A DNA stretch of 64,000 nt from Rhynchopus sp. YZ270_cl-10 (GCA_964035575.1 OZ037871.1:868001-932000); one strand, 5' to 3'; counted from the first letter of the stretch, positions 42,625 through 54,424 are shown. Numbers and translations: made by a program. The notes: a model not told the origin generated them from the letters alone.

Positions 42625-44097
42625 AATGGTTTTGAGTTCTATTTTTTTGGGAGAGTGTTGTCTAGGATTGAGATATTTTTGAGATGACTCTCTGGTGGGG
42701 GGATCATCTCAACCGGTTTCTTTGCTTTCTGCAAAACATTTTTTTTTTCTTCTTCTTCTTGTTGGAGAGTCCCATGTTCCCTTTCTTTTGGTCAGTTTTT
42801 CTGTTCGTTTCTTCCCTTTCTATTTGGTTATCTTTTCCTTCCGTTCTGATTATTTCGTCTCCCCCCCCTCAGCTTCTCAAAAAAAAAACAAAATTCAGAG
42901 ATATCACGATTGTACCTTTCATTCGAAGGTAAATCTAGATAAGGCAACAATGGGCCGCAATATACAGCAAAGTTGTGACGCACACACACCGCGCCCCTGA
43001 TGATGTTCAAAGCACGCAGTGACCCCCTCCTTTTTTTAAAAGAAATCTTTCACTTTTTTTTGCAGACCTGGGGGTGTGCTGATATCACCTTTGTTAACTC
43101 TTTGGTGAGAGATAGATAGAGAGAAATAGTGTGATGGGCATCATTTTGGGCTCCTAAAGGTGCACCGAAGACAGAGGAGAAATCGCAACTTTAAAAAAAA
43201 AAAATAGTGGGGCACGCTCTAGAGTGGCTATACTAATGCAACCAAGTTTTCAAAAATTAAAAAAAAAACAAATGACAAGCTTTGGCCAACCCCAGAGGCT
43301 GCTGAAGGCGATTGTCGATACAAACAAACAAACAAAATGCATATGGCAACGCATATTTCTTTGTACAGTATTTTCCCTCTTTTTTTTCATGGTGTACTTT
43401 CAATATCACAAAAAAAAAAAATCAAAAAGGAAATGATGACGATCCGCACCGCCCGAATAACCTATCCTTCAGGTGGCCTTTTTTTTTTAAAAAAAAATTT
43501 TTTTTTTGATGTACAACTTGTCTTGGGACTAGGTGATAGTCCCTTTTTTACGTTGAGATCTGTATCAGGGGCATTATGATTTTTTATTGTGTGTGGAGCG
43601 GTTGCATTATGTTGCGATAATGTGATTCTTTTCAAAGATTTCATTGAAATCTTTTTTTTTTTTATTTTGCACTTTCCCACATTTTTCTTCTGGGGGAAAA
43701 GTGCCAAGGAGCACAAAACAAACCTAATAGCCCTTACCCTACTAAAAAAAACTTCCCATCAAACGAGATATAAAACTGCTATAGATAATACCCCCTTTTC
43801 CTTTTCCTTTTATTTTTATTTTTATTTTTATTTTTACGATGACTAAGGTAACGAGAGATGGGCTATTGCTTTGTTCTTTCCACCACTTTTTTTTGTTCGA
43901 TCTATGTACACGAATTTTGTCTTTTTTAGTTTTTTTTGTGTGGGACTGTTTGGTCACGCATAATTTTTTTTTTCTCGATTTTCTTTTTCTGTCGAAAAAG
44001 AAAAATGTTTCCAGACATTGTTCATAATATGCATATGAACTTACGACAAAAAAAAAATCCCAAAAAAAAAAATAGTTGTCGTCTTATCGTCGTATCA
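42625..44097. other. AT-rich spacer with short repeats
   Basis: I see no gene. A TAGTGGGGCACGCTCTAGAG copy of the TAGTGGAGC family lies near 43204-43255. A TTTTATTTTTA run lies near 43800-43838, and long A and T runs occur throughout. Confidence 0.6.
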
Positions 44098-44771
44098 CGA
44101 GTAAGATCTTACTCATGTGCATGTTTTTTTTTTTTTTTTTTTACTAGTAATTTTTTGCTCGAAAACACTGGCATTTGCATTTCCTGGATCCGCCCGTTCT
44201 GTGGTGGGGTCGATTTGCCGAAATGGACGAGTTTTTATAACTTTTGGCGTGTTGCATAACCGATTCCCCGTGTTTCTACTGTGTTTCTACCAGTTGTCAC
44301 ACGCGCTGGAAAATTTTTTTTTGTTGGTGAAGCTTTTAAACGCCGGCATTTGCATTTCCGGAATCCGTCTGGCCAGTGGTGGGGTCAATTTGCAGAAATG
44401 GACGAGTTCTCGTTTTTGGTCAATTTCCGCACAGTACAGTACAGTACAGTACAGTACAGTACAGTACAGTACAGTACAGTACAGTACAGTACAGTACAGT
44501 ACAGTACAGTACAGTACAGTACAGTACAGTACAGTACAGTACAGTACAGTACAGTACAGTACAGTACAGTACAGTACAGTACAGTACAGTACAGTACAGT
44601 ACAGTACAGCTGGCCAAAAAAAATGTCGAAAACCACTTTTTTTGTCAGTTTCGTGACATCCCAGCCAGTTGCGGCCCCAGTCTGTCAAATCTGTACCTCT
44701 GTATGCCTACAACATAGAGAAGCCCCTGGTAAAAAAAAAAAAAAAAAACGCACATGAGTAAGATCTTACCG
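44098..44771. mobile_element. Foldback element carrying a pentanucleotide array
   Basis: The left end GAGTAAGATCTTACTCATGTGC is matched by GCACATGAGTAAGATCTTAC at 44750-44769. Inside are two diverged copies of a ~95-base unit (44160-44255 and 44333-44425; both contain GGCATTTGCATTTCC, GTGGTGGGGTC and GAAATGGACGAGTT), followed by the (ACAGT)n array. No transposase frame is present. Confidence 0.7.
44431..44608 (+). repeat. (ACAGT)n satellite array
   Basis: About 35 perfect copies of a five-base unit. All six frames stay open through it, so the long frames here are artefacts. Confidence 0.95.
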
Positions 44772-44829
44772 AGAGTAAGATCTTAAGACTTTCCAAAAAA
44801 CCCTGTTTTTTTGGCGTAAGATCTTATGC

Positions 44830-45054
44830 ATATGGGTGAATTTTTTTTGCCCCCCCACGTTTCATTTCACGAAACATTTTTCCGCGGCAAAGACAATTTT
44901 CAGCTGGAAAGAAAAAAAAATTTTTTTTTTTCGAGCACAGGCCCTGTCAGGGGAAAAAATTTTTTTTTTTTTTTTTAAAGCTGAAAATTGTCTTTGCCGC
45001 GGGAAAATGTTTCGTGAAATGAAACGTGGGGGGGCAAAAAAAAGCCACCCATAT
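44830..45054. repeat. Foldback with ~95-base arms
   Basis: The left arm includes CACGTTTCATTTCACGAAAC, CGCGGCAAAGACAATTTTC and AGCTGG. The right arm reads back as GAAAATTGTCTTTGCCGCG and GTTTCGTGAAATGAAACGTG. The loop includes CAGGCCCTGTCAGGGG. Outer ends are TATGGGTG and CACCCATA. Confidence 0.88.
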
Positions 45055-45283
45055 TATGATTGTTAACCTCCTTTTTTTTGAGCTCTCCGCTGTTTTATTT
45101 TGATTGTTAAGGTGGGCGAAACCTGAGGCTGAGAGTCACTCTGACATTTTTTTTTTGTTTTTTCTATCGATACGGCACGGCACCAATCGAGGTGTTGAGT
45201 TAAAACGAAAACGGAAAAAAAAAATTGTCACATCTACAACAAACCAAGATTTCAAAACAACTTCAATCCATGTTTGCCTTTTT

Positions 45284-46229
45284 ATCAGTCCTATTCGTGG
45301 TCATTTACCCCCCCCCCCCCTAAATTTACCCCCCCCCCCCCTTATTTTACCCCCTTTTTCAGAAAAAAACGGTTCAGGCCAAAATAACATGGTAATTTAC
45401 CCCCCCCCCCTTATAATACCCTGTTGTGGCTGGTACTTTACCCCCCTGGGGGGGTAAAGTACCAGCCACCAGGTAATTTTTGGGTAATTATCGCCGCAAC
45501 ACGCCAGGTGGTGTTTTGTCACGAGTGACCTAAACCCACGAGCGAAGCGAGGGGGTTCAGGGAACGAGTGGCAAAACACCACCTGGCGTGTAATTATGGG
45601 GTAATAGTTTCACTTAGTGCAGCGCATACCTGTTTTGTTTTATGGTTTGCTGGGAGGGGCTGATGTGTTCAGCGGGTCGTACATCCGGAGACTGTAGGAC
45701 TCGTCTGATTTGAAGCTGGAGACAAGCTCGAAATGAGGAAAGGGGTAAAGTGCAAATAATCTTTCACCCTGTTTTACATCACGTGTGCAGGTAGATGGGT
45801 GCAGGTGGGTACGTTTGTGCTGCGTGGGCGATACGTTTGGGACACCTCACGGAATCTGAGGCAACACCGTGATCCCTGACCAGTCATGGTTCAGGCACGG
45901 GCAGAAAGATGATGTGGATGATGTGGATCCATGATGCATGACTGCTTGCGATGTCGCAAGGAAGTGAGGAATTTTTTTCAGATGACACATTTGTCATGAG
46001 AGCATGTGTCGTCACACTGTGTTGTGCAAAATTTTACCCCACCGTGTATGAAAAAGTCCCCCCTTCCCACCCAAAAACATGACCTAACCCATAACATGGT
46101 AATTTACCCCCCCCCCCCCCCCCCTTACCCCCTCATTTACCCCCCCCCCTTATTTTACCCCCTTATTTCCAAAATTTCCGGTTCACCGACCCAAAGGGGG
46201 GGGGGTAAATGACCACGAATAGGACTGAT
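45284..46229. mobile_element. 946-base inverted-repeat DNA element, copy 2
   Basis: This is the reverse complement of the element at 7811-8756, with the same length and near-identical sequence apart from homopolymer lengths. The inner region with GTCATGCATCATGGATCC (read on the - strand) and the nested AGGTGGTGTTTTG palindrome are present in both copies. Confidence 0.88.
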
Positions 46230-46543
46230 TTATTTATTTTTTTTTTTTTTTTGTACGACAACGATTTTGTGATGGCTCTGAGTTTGGCACTCTCTTCTCT
46301 CTCTCGCTCCAGCCTCGCCCCTACTTCTCCTCTCTCGTTCCTGTACCATCTTTCCTGCGGAAAGCGCACAGCAAAGAGGTTGGAAAAAGAACATACTGGC
46401 ATTCCAACCTTTATGACAGCTACACCAAAACAAATTATCAACATAATAAAAAAAAACAAAATGAAGGACGAAAAAAAAATACGTCTATTTCAGTAGTACA
46501 AAGGCTCGGAAGGATCCAACATTTCAGTACAGATCTTTGTTAA

Positions 46544-47381
46544 CCCTTAGCCAACGAAGGGATTTTTAGGTGTGTTTTTTTTGTTTTTGGGGGTCCAGGC
46601 TCTCCAAGAGGCAAAATGTGAAGGGCAACGACTTTTTGACCGATTCTGGTCGCAATTGAAAGGTTTTGAGCAGAACTTTTGATTATTTATTTTTTGGATT
46701 TTTTTTTGAAAAAAAAATATTTTGTAAAAATCCAAAATGCTTGGAAAAAAACACCCAAAATTTCGAGAAAAATAGCTCCCGCAGTCCTCTGACGAAATAT
46801 GTGTGCAAAACCGGAACTCGAAAATGGCGTTATTTGAAAGATCGAGAGCAAATGACATCAATAAAAAAAAAAATCGGTCAGAAGAAGAGTAGAAGTTGTA
46901 TGAACAGCCTGAGAGAGGAACAAAAAATAGTGAAAAACAGTGAAAACCGGGCAAAACAGTCAAAAGCAGTCAAAACCAGTGAAAAACAGTGAAAAGGAGG
47001 TGAAAGTCCTGTTGGTGTGAGGGTGGCTGTGTTACGAATGGGAGGTCGTGCGACCCCGCAATTGCTTTATTTTTGCTCGTATGTGACAAATAACATATTT
47101 TTGACATTTTTTGGGGCCTTGGTTGGGCCTTGGGCACCAACCCAAAAACCAGAAAATAACATCAACTTTCAGTGTTTGGGGGAGACAATCCCGGACGCTG
47201 CCTACCAAATATGTGGTTGTTTTTTTCTCCCGAAAACATGTTTTTTGGAACGTTTCGTGTCAAATCTTTTCAACATAAAAAAAATCGATCAAAAAGTCCA
47301 AAAAAAAAATTGTTTACTGGTGTTCTTCATAAAACCCCCAAAAAAAAACAACCCCTGTACGGGTTGCTCGTTGGCTAAGGG
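46544..47381. mobile_element. Non-autonomous piggyBac-like element
   Basis: TTAA at 46540-46543 is followed by CCCTTAGCCAACGA, and its reverse complement TCGTTGGCTAAGGG is followed by TTAA at 47382-47385. A TTAA target duplication with TIRs starting CCCT is the hallmark of piggyBac elements. The 838-base interior has no transposase. It has a run of AAAACAGTG/AAAGCAGT words (46925-46995). Confidence 0.8.
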
Positions 47382-47522
47382 TTAACCAAGGTGGGGGGTA
47401 TTTTTTTTGGTCGCTCTCAACTATACAACCGACCCCGCGCCCCACAGAATGTCGATTCTTGAGTTGGGGAGGGAGGAGACGGGTTGTGTCGCGAGGTTAT
47501 CATCGCTCAAAAAAAGAAAATA

Positions 47523-47680
47523 GGGGTAAGGACAGTCTGGTATCCCCCAGGTTTGACTTTTGGACAATTCAGAACCACAGCGTTTGCACTTTAGACAGCA
47601 GAACTGTCTAAAGTGCAAACGCTGTGGTTCTGAACTGTCTTAAAAGTCAAACCTGGGGGGTACCAGACTGTCCTTACCCC
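47523..47680. repeat. Near-perfect palindrome with ~75-base arms
   Basis: GGGGTAAGGACAGTCTGGTA, CAGGTTTGACTTTTG and CAGAACCACAGCGTTTGCAC are read back on the right as GTGCAAACGCTGTGGTTCTG, AAAGTCAAACCTG and TACCAGACTGTCCTTACCCC. The apex is CTTTAGACAGCAGAACTGTC. The arms are almost intact, so it is either recent or maintained. Confidence 0.92.
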
Positions 47681-47761
47681 AAATAATTCTCCTCCCTTTC
47701 TGGTGCAACTCAGCGCCGTCCCACATTATTTTTTTTTATTTCTATTTTTTATTTGAGAGAT

Positions 47762-47857
47762 CCACCTGATTTTTACCCTGTATAGGGCCGCACAGGCCAC
47801 GGTACAGGCTCCTATACGGCCCTATACCCGCCTATACGCGGGTAAAAATCAAGTGGG
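47762..47857. repeat. Foldback hairpin, CCACCTGATTTTTACCC family, copy 2
   Basis: It shares the ends CCACCTGATTTTTACCC and GGGTAAAAATCAAGTGG and the CCTATAC words with 27420-27517, while the centre differs. Confidence 0.75.
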
Positions 47858-48471
47858 AGATGAACCTGTTACAAAAAAAATAGTGGAGCACACTCTAGGG
47901 TGGCTACACTATTACAACCAAGTTTTCAAAAAAAAAAAAAAAAAAAACTTGGCTCGAAGTGTGAAGTGGTATTGCCGACTACTTCTTACCTAATACCAAC
48001 ATAACATTATTTGAGAGATAATTCCGCCGGGCTAATTTATCTTTCACTTGAAGACGATGGTATTCCTGTTGTATTTTTAATTCACCCCCCTACTCAGCCA
48101 CCCCCCCTGAGGCGAAGGATGGGGGAGGACTGCATATTTTGTTTTGTTTGTTGGGAACAAATGTGTTGGGAAGATGCGAGTTGCCGCACACACACCCTTC
48201 AATATTTGTGCACACAGAGAGAAGCATATTCAAAACTTTTTTGCACTTCCAACTTTCAATCTTTTTTTTCTTCTTTTTGCGCTTGCGTTCGAGATGTGAC
48301 AATTGTCCTAAAAAAAAATCTAGGTTTTTTTTCAAATATTCCCTTTCTCCCCCTGTATATTCTTTCTGACAGGGATTTTTTTTCTTTTTTCTTTTTTCTT
48401 TTTCGAAGACGATGACTAAGCATGAGAGGCTTCGGATCATCTGACCAATTTCTTCTTCCTTTTTTCGTTTT

Positions 48472-48572
48472 TACAATAAGACAACCAACATTGGTGGGGT
48501 AAAAACTAGGGTGGATTTTGGAATTTCAAAAAAGGAGGGTTTTTTACCCCACCGGCGTTTCTTGTCTTATTG
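48472..48572. repeat. Foldback between two conserved hairpins
   Basis: ACAATAAGACAA and GGTGGGGTAAAAA are matched by TTTTTACCCCACC and TTGTCTTATTGT. It lies between the conserved hairpins at 48409 and 48582, as if inserted into a duplicated hairpin unit. Confidence 0.7.
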
Positions 48573-48581
48573 TATTTTTAT

Positions 48582-48618
48582 AAGGTGACTAAGCACGAGA
48601 GGCTTAGGATCATCTTAT
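48582..48618 (+). repeat. Conserved hairpin followed by T-rich tract
   Basis: AAGGTGACTAAGC, loop ACGAGAG, then GCTTAGGATCATCTT, followed by ATAAACTTTTCTTTT. The hairpin itself is identical to the 12466-12500 copy. Confidence 0.75.
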
Positions 48619-49577
48619 AAACTTTTCTTTTATTTTTGATGATACCCTTTCATAAACTGCCTTTCACGGGTGTATAGAACCTGTACTCGCGAACGGAGAA
48701 GTGCACATTACAGGCACTTCTGGCAGTACTGCATCTTCTTTCCTCCTTTCTTGTGTGCTTTTTTCATTATTGGTTTTGGATTGGCTGACGTCTTTTGGAT
48801 GATAATCACAATGGAATCAAAAAAAAAATCGTTGCTTCTTGTTTCCATGATTTCTTAACCACAAAAAAGGCTATTTCTATCCAAAAAAAATATGGAAATC
48901 ACACATTGTTCTCTCCCTCTCTGTTTAATTGCGGGGGAGAGTATGGGAGGGTGGGGAGGGAGGGAAATTGCTTTCATTCTCGGGTACTCTTTTTTTTTCC
49001 TTTTTTTTCTTCTTCTTTTCCCCCACCCCCAACTCGTTTTTCTTCTTTTTGCCTTGGCGGCGTAGTGTTATGTCCACTATATCCCCCCCTTTCACCAAGC
49101 ATTATCCCTTATTTTTAAAAAAACGTATTTTTAGCAGAAAGAGTCACGATTTCAGTTGAGTTCGGAAAATCGGGAGTATTTTTTTTTTTCTTTTTATTCA
49201 GAACATCCCAGGGTAGTAGCTTGAAAGGTGCACTTTTCAAATGTTGCTGGTTTGCTGGTTTAGAAAAAAATTTTCCCCGGTTGAAAGCGGTCGTCGCGCG
49301 CTTCGCGCGCGCCTCCCTGCCAACCACAGAGTGGAGAGGCAAAGGGTAAATTTTGCGAGACAATCAAGAAAATGGAATATACCCCTGTGTTAACGGAGCT
49401 TGGTCTTGCACCTTATATTCCACTAACCGTACAAAGTCAATACGTCTTCCAGAAGCAGGGGCTGTTGCAACGGTGGTCATTTTGAAAAAAAACGGTCAAC
49501 TTTTTACAGCTTTGGTCAAGTTGCATTTGTGGCTGCAAAATGCAAGGGGGTTCCCTAGAAGACATTGTAAACTCTAT

Positions 49578-49688
49578 TTTTTTGCGGAGCAAAAAAATTA
49601 TATAAAGTGGCGCCGCAGGCAAAAAAAATTAGGGTACAGTGCAAAACATGCAGCTTTTTACACCACAGAGTCGCTCAATGAACCCTTT
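49578..49688 (+). repeat. GGCGCCGCAGGC repeat, copy 2
   Basis: It matches 1568-1684: T run, GCGGAGC, A run, GTGGCGCCGCAGGC, A run, GGTACAGTGC, TTTTTACACCACAGAGTC and GAACCC. Confidence 0.7.
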
Positions 49689-50243
49689 TTAGGGGTTCGC
49701 TTACGTGTGAGGCTTTCTTCTGTGAGTGGGAAAGTGGTGCGGGGGAGGCGAAAAACTGAATCCCGAATCCCACTTTTTTTTTTTATTTTTCCCCAAACCA
49801 GTAAACCAGCTCGTTCTGGTTTTGAAACCAGCAAAAGTACCCAAGCTATTTCCCTGGAACATCCCGCATTGCCTGATAACAAAAACTTCATAAAAACCCA
49901 TTCAAACTCCCCGATCCCGCATTGCCTGAAGTCGATTTCTCATTGCTTTACTGTCTGGACGCTTCCTTTGGGTGACACAAATGTGTTCACTTCAAAAGGA
50001 GATGTGTTTTTTTTTTCTCACAAAAGGTACATTTTTTTGCACCCTCTTTGCATTCTTTTCGTTTCGTTAAGAAAAGAATGTACATGAAATAATCTCACAA
50101 AGTCCACGTATATCTCTCTGCAAAAGAGCGTACTTCCAAAGAAGAAGAAGAAAAAAAAAAAAAAATACGCGATATGCATTTTTCCCTTCATTTTAAATTG
50201 CCCCTTTTAGATGCAGATGTGAGGCATATTTCATCGTTCAACC

Positions 50244-50274
<31 letters not shown>

Positions 50275-50867
50275 GTGACAACTGCCTTGCAAAGGTTGTA
50301 GGGGAGGAAATGAAAACATATCTGAGTTGTGCCCGAATTTTTTGGTGTGAGCGATGTAAACACGACACAACTTATTCACAGAAAAGTTTTTGATTTTGTC
50401 CCTACACACTCCACAAAAATCCGGTGCGATCAACGAAAAATTCTTTTTCTGATTTCGTTTCTTTCTTTATCAGACTAGCTTAAACTCAGATAACAGTTTT
50501 TATTTTTATCTTTTTTGTTTCCGCACGATTTATTTCGCGTTTAGACTCAACCTACGTAGCCATCCCCATCGCCCCCCCTTCTCCACTGTCCCTGATGCCC
50601 GATGTTATTTTTGGGGGGTTACAAAAAAAAATGTTGTATTTTCATATTTCTTACTCAGCTGGTGGCGTATAAACGATAGGAAACTACGTAAAAAAAAAAG
50701 TTTCTTCAGAAATAATCATAACTCAGTGGTTCCTTTTTTTACCAATTGGATTGGCAAAGAGGAAATAGAATCGACGGAAGGGTGCAAATTGTGTTATCAG
50801 CCTTATACAAAATGAAGAACACAACGTTATTTGCAGAGCGATAAAACGGAAAAAAAAAAGAGTGTTA

Positions 50868-51958
50868 TGGTGTGGCTGAACGGGGGGGAGCATAAAGTGC
50901 GGAAAAGTGCTGAAAAAGTGCGGAAAAAGTGCGAATAGGTGCGGAAAAAGTGCTGAAAAAGTGCGGAAAAAGTGCGGAAAAAGTGCGAATCAGCCCCCAA
51001 AAAATTTTCCCCCACCTTGTAAAAGTTGAACACTGTGTACTGTAGGTACTGTAGGTACTGTAGGTACTGTAGGTACTGTAGGTACTGTAGGTACTGTAGG
51101 TACTGTAGGTACTGTAGGTACTGTAGGTACTGTAGGTACTGTAGGTACTGTAGGTACTGTAGGTACTGTAGGTACTGTAGGTACTGTAGGTACTGTAGGT
51201 ACTGTAGGTACTGTAGGTACTGTAGGTACTGTAGGTACTGTAGGTACTGTAGGTACTGTAGGTACTGTAGGTACTGTAGGTACTGTAGGTACTGTAGGTA
51301 CTGTAGGTACTGTAGGTACTGTAGGTACTGTAGGTACTGTAGGTACTGTAGGTACTGTAGGTACTGTAGGTACTGTAGGTACTGTAGGTACTGTAGGTAC
51401 TGTAGGTACTGTAGGTACTGTAGGTACTGTAGGTACTGTAGGTACTGTAGGTACTGTAGGTACTGTAGGTACTGTAGGTACTGTAGGTACTGTAGGTACT
51501 GTAGGTACTGTAGGTACTGTAGGTACTGTAGGTACTGTAGGTACTGTAGGTACTGTAGGTACTGTAGGTACTGTAGGTACTGTAGGTACTGTAGGTACTG
51601 TAGGTACTGTAGGTACTGTAGGTACTGTAGGTACTGTAGGTACTGTAGGTACGGTTTTCGCACTTTTTCCGCACTTATTCGCAATTTTACCATGTTGGCT
51701 TGCTGACTGTGTCTGTGTACCTGTGTAGGTACACAGGTACACAGTACCTACAGTACACAGTATTCTGTGGGTACCTACCGTACCTGTACCTGTGTACCTG
51801 TGTGTCTGTGTGCCTGTGTATTTGGCAAAGACAGTCAGCAAGCCTACATGCTAAAAGTGCGAACAAGTGCTGAAAAAGTGCGGAAAAAGTGCGAATAGGT
51901 GCGGAAAAAGTGCGAGAAAGTGCGGAAAAGTGCGAATCAGACCCCTTCAGCCACACCA
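50868..51958. mobile_element. Inverted-repeat element carrying a 9-base satellite
   Basis: The ends are TGGTGTGGCTGAA and TTCAGCCACACCA. Near each end, in the same orientation, are ~95-base blocks of GTGCGGAAAAA repeats ending GTGCGAATCAG (50887-50990 and 51847-51940). Between them is the (GTACTGTAG)n array and a degenerate GTACACAGGTACAC region (51715-51810). A 42-base mini-hairpin with similar GATGTGGCTGAAAA ends is at 52138-52179. Confidence 0.6.
51037..51651 (+). repeat. (GTACTGTAG)n satellite array
   Basis: About 68 near-perfect copies of a nine-base unit. Because nine is a multiple of three and the unit has no stop in several frames, it yields long artefactual frames on both strands. 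Confidence 0.95.
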
Positions 51959-53358
51959 CCAGTGTTTGTTTTTTTTTTTTTTTTCTCTTAGAAAATTTGG
52001 TATTGTATTAGTGTGGACACCCGAGGATGAACTCCACTATACAAAATTTCTTTGTATTCGCTTTGTCATATCCTGAAGTCAGATTCTATTTTCCATTTTT
52101 TTTTTTTTTTTGGTTTTTTTTTTTGTTTTGTTTTATTGATGTGGCTGAAAAAATCAAAAGGTTCTTTTCAGCCACATCATTTTCTGAAACTAAAGTTTTT
52201 TTTTTTTAGCATGGCTGATGAGCACCAGCTTATATTACCAACTTCTCTTCATAACTTTGAACACTTTATGTCCATCCATCGAAGAACGAAAAATTAGGAA
52301 AGGAAGGTATCCTTGCAGTAGTATCAAATCCCCCTCCGTATTTCACCCGGATGCCTTTTTTTTGGGGGGAGGTGGAGTTTTCTCTTGTTCGGCAGTACAA
52401 GAAAGCCCTTTTAACACAAAATACAATAAAGAAAAATACAGATATCGGCAAGGCAAAATACCGTAGATGAACCTACACTTTCGTGGGATCTGATGAGCGA
52501 CCACTCGGGCACCTTAAAGTCAGCTCTCGGTTCATTCACTGCTTTTGCGCAGCACAACTACAACTTAACTATTTTTTTTCCCCGGTACACCAGTCATTGT
52601 ACCAAGATACACTGTCAGAAGAGGGCAGCTGTGTCAAGTCAAATTTTTCTTCAATCCAATTCTAAACGGTTTTTTTTTAGACCAACAACAAAAAAAGTAC
52701 AAACCACGAGTTCGAAAAAAACGCATTATTTGTTGGTGACTAAGATGAAACCATTTATGTTTGTTGTGCAAACGAATCAACAGCAGGCCTCATTAACTGT
52801 CGTTTCTTTTTTGGGTGTTGTTTTTCTTCTGTTCTTTCATTGAAAAATAATTTGAAACACAGTTAATGTGAGGCCCGTACACTATGTACAACTACCTGAA
52901 GGGATTTCCCCTGGTTTCAGATGACTTATCACATTGAGAAGTTCGGATCATCTTATAAACTTTTCTTATTTTATTACCTCAACCGGACCCTGCATCACAA
53001 TTGTTTATACCCATTTTGGTGTATTTTAGCAATCGGGTGACACAGAGGGAAGACCGTTCATGAAAACAACAAAAAAGAAAGAAACCCCCCTCTTACGCGT
53101 ATCCCAGCCTTTTTTTTTTTTTTGGGTGGCGTCGTGATCACATAACGCACCTCAATGGGTTAGCCGTGATCCCACTACGGCAAAGTTTTTTTAAAAGTTT
53201 TTTTTTTATCTCACAACCACGTCTATTCCCTTGAATTCGTTTCCCCCCTTCTCCCCTTTTATAACCTTCGTAGTACATTACTTTCGTGTGGTGTATAGCT
53301 TCACGGGATGTGTGTGGACACAGAACACACATTTCCCTTTTTTTCAAAAAAAATTTAA

Positions 53359-53396
53359 AAGGTGACTTAGCACCCGAAGCTGAGGCTCATCTTACC
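53359..53396 (+). repeat. Conserved hairpin, variant stem
   Basis: AAGGTGA-CTTAGC, loop ACCCGAA, then GCTGAG-G-CTCATCTT, followed by ACC and a T run. The stem words differ from the common CTAAGC/GCTTAG but still pair. Confidence 0.65.
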
Positions 53397-54424
53397 ATTT
53401 TTTTGCTTTTTTTTTTTTAAACTCAGAGTTGGGATTGCAATCGTGCAATTACCACTTTTTTTTAGAGGTTGGTGCCTGGGTCCACCCAACGGTGAGGCGT
53501 TATGCGCTTTCAACTTCTCTCTTTTTTACTCCTTTTTTTGTGTCATCAATCGACCATATATGACCCCCTATCCCCCCCACCCCTCTCAGGTGTTTTTGAT
53601 CACCACAATCCTTTCCCCTTGGTATAGATGCGAGGCGACCTTTTGCGTCAGACTTTCAGTTTTTTTTTTTAAACTGATGTGTGAAGAGAATCTTTTTAGC
53701 GTTCTCTTTTTTTGGTGACTAAAGAACGAGAGAAACTTAAGTTCACCTTTGTCCGTATTTTTTTTTTTGATTTCCGTTCGGTGCAGTTCTCGTGCGTATC
53801 TGCACTGAAGCCTTATGGATAGCCTTTGTGAGGCTTCAATAAATTTATATTTTGGCACAAAGAAAAATAGTGTGCCGGTCTGTAAGAATATTTGCCCTTC
53901 TTGGGGACCTATTGAGTTCAGAACCCACCTCTTTTGTGGGTATTTGTTGATACAAAGACAACAACAACAAAAAATAAAAGAAAAGACATTGTTCTTGTGG
54001 TTACTGTTTAAGCTACTATTGGATGTCGTTGTTCTGTCGTGTCTGTCTGTCTTTTTCTTTTCTTTTCTTTGTGTTTTTTTTTTTTTTTTTTTTTTGTGAG
54101 CTAGGTGACCAGGCTATTATATACGATTTTTTTCCTTACCAAAAGTGCAAAAAAAGTGAGGTTGCTATTCCTGAGGGGGCTGGAGGCACGGAGGGGCTTT
54201 TTTGGAAGAAGTGGACTTAAGTTTGAAGTATCATCGTTGTCCAGGGAGGGTTCCCGGCTACCGGCTAGTTTCCTAGGGGGCCTCATGGCTTCACTGGCTA
54301 GGGCTCCAGCAGGTCCCACACATGCACTGTGCCTGACTTTCCCAGCACCTTTCACCCCTTCAGGAGGAGTGCCACAAAGGGCACCCGGATGCAATTTTTC
54401 ACGTCCATATGAGGACGTGACTCT

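Larger units (their letters stand above)
47858..50867. other. Spacer with hairpin and repeat families
   Basis: I find no supported gene. It includes the TAGTGGAGC repeat (47879-47930), two conserved hairpins (48409-48443, 48582-48618), a foldback with CAATAAGACAA/TTGTCTTATTG ends (48472-48572), GCGCGCTTCGCGCGC (near 49294) and the GGCGCCGCAGGC repeat (49578-49688). Confidence 0.6.

Noticed and set aside
44117-44717. Frames rich in QYSTV or LYCTV repeats
   Set aside because: They are translations of the five-base satellite, which is open in all frames.
50827-51841. Frames of 226-288 codons with YLQ, STY, VPT or RYC repeats
   Set aside because: They are translations of the nine-base satellite, which has no stop codon in several frames.
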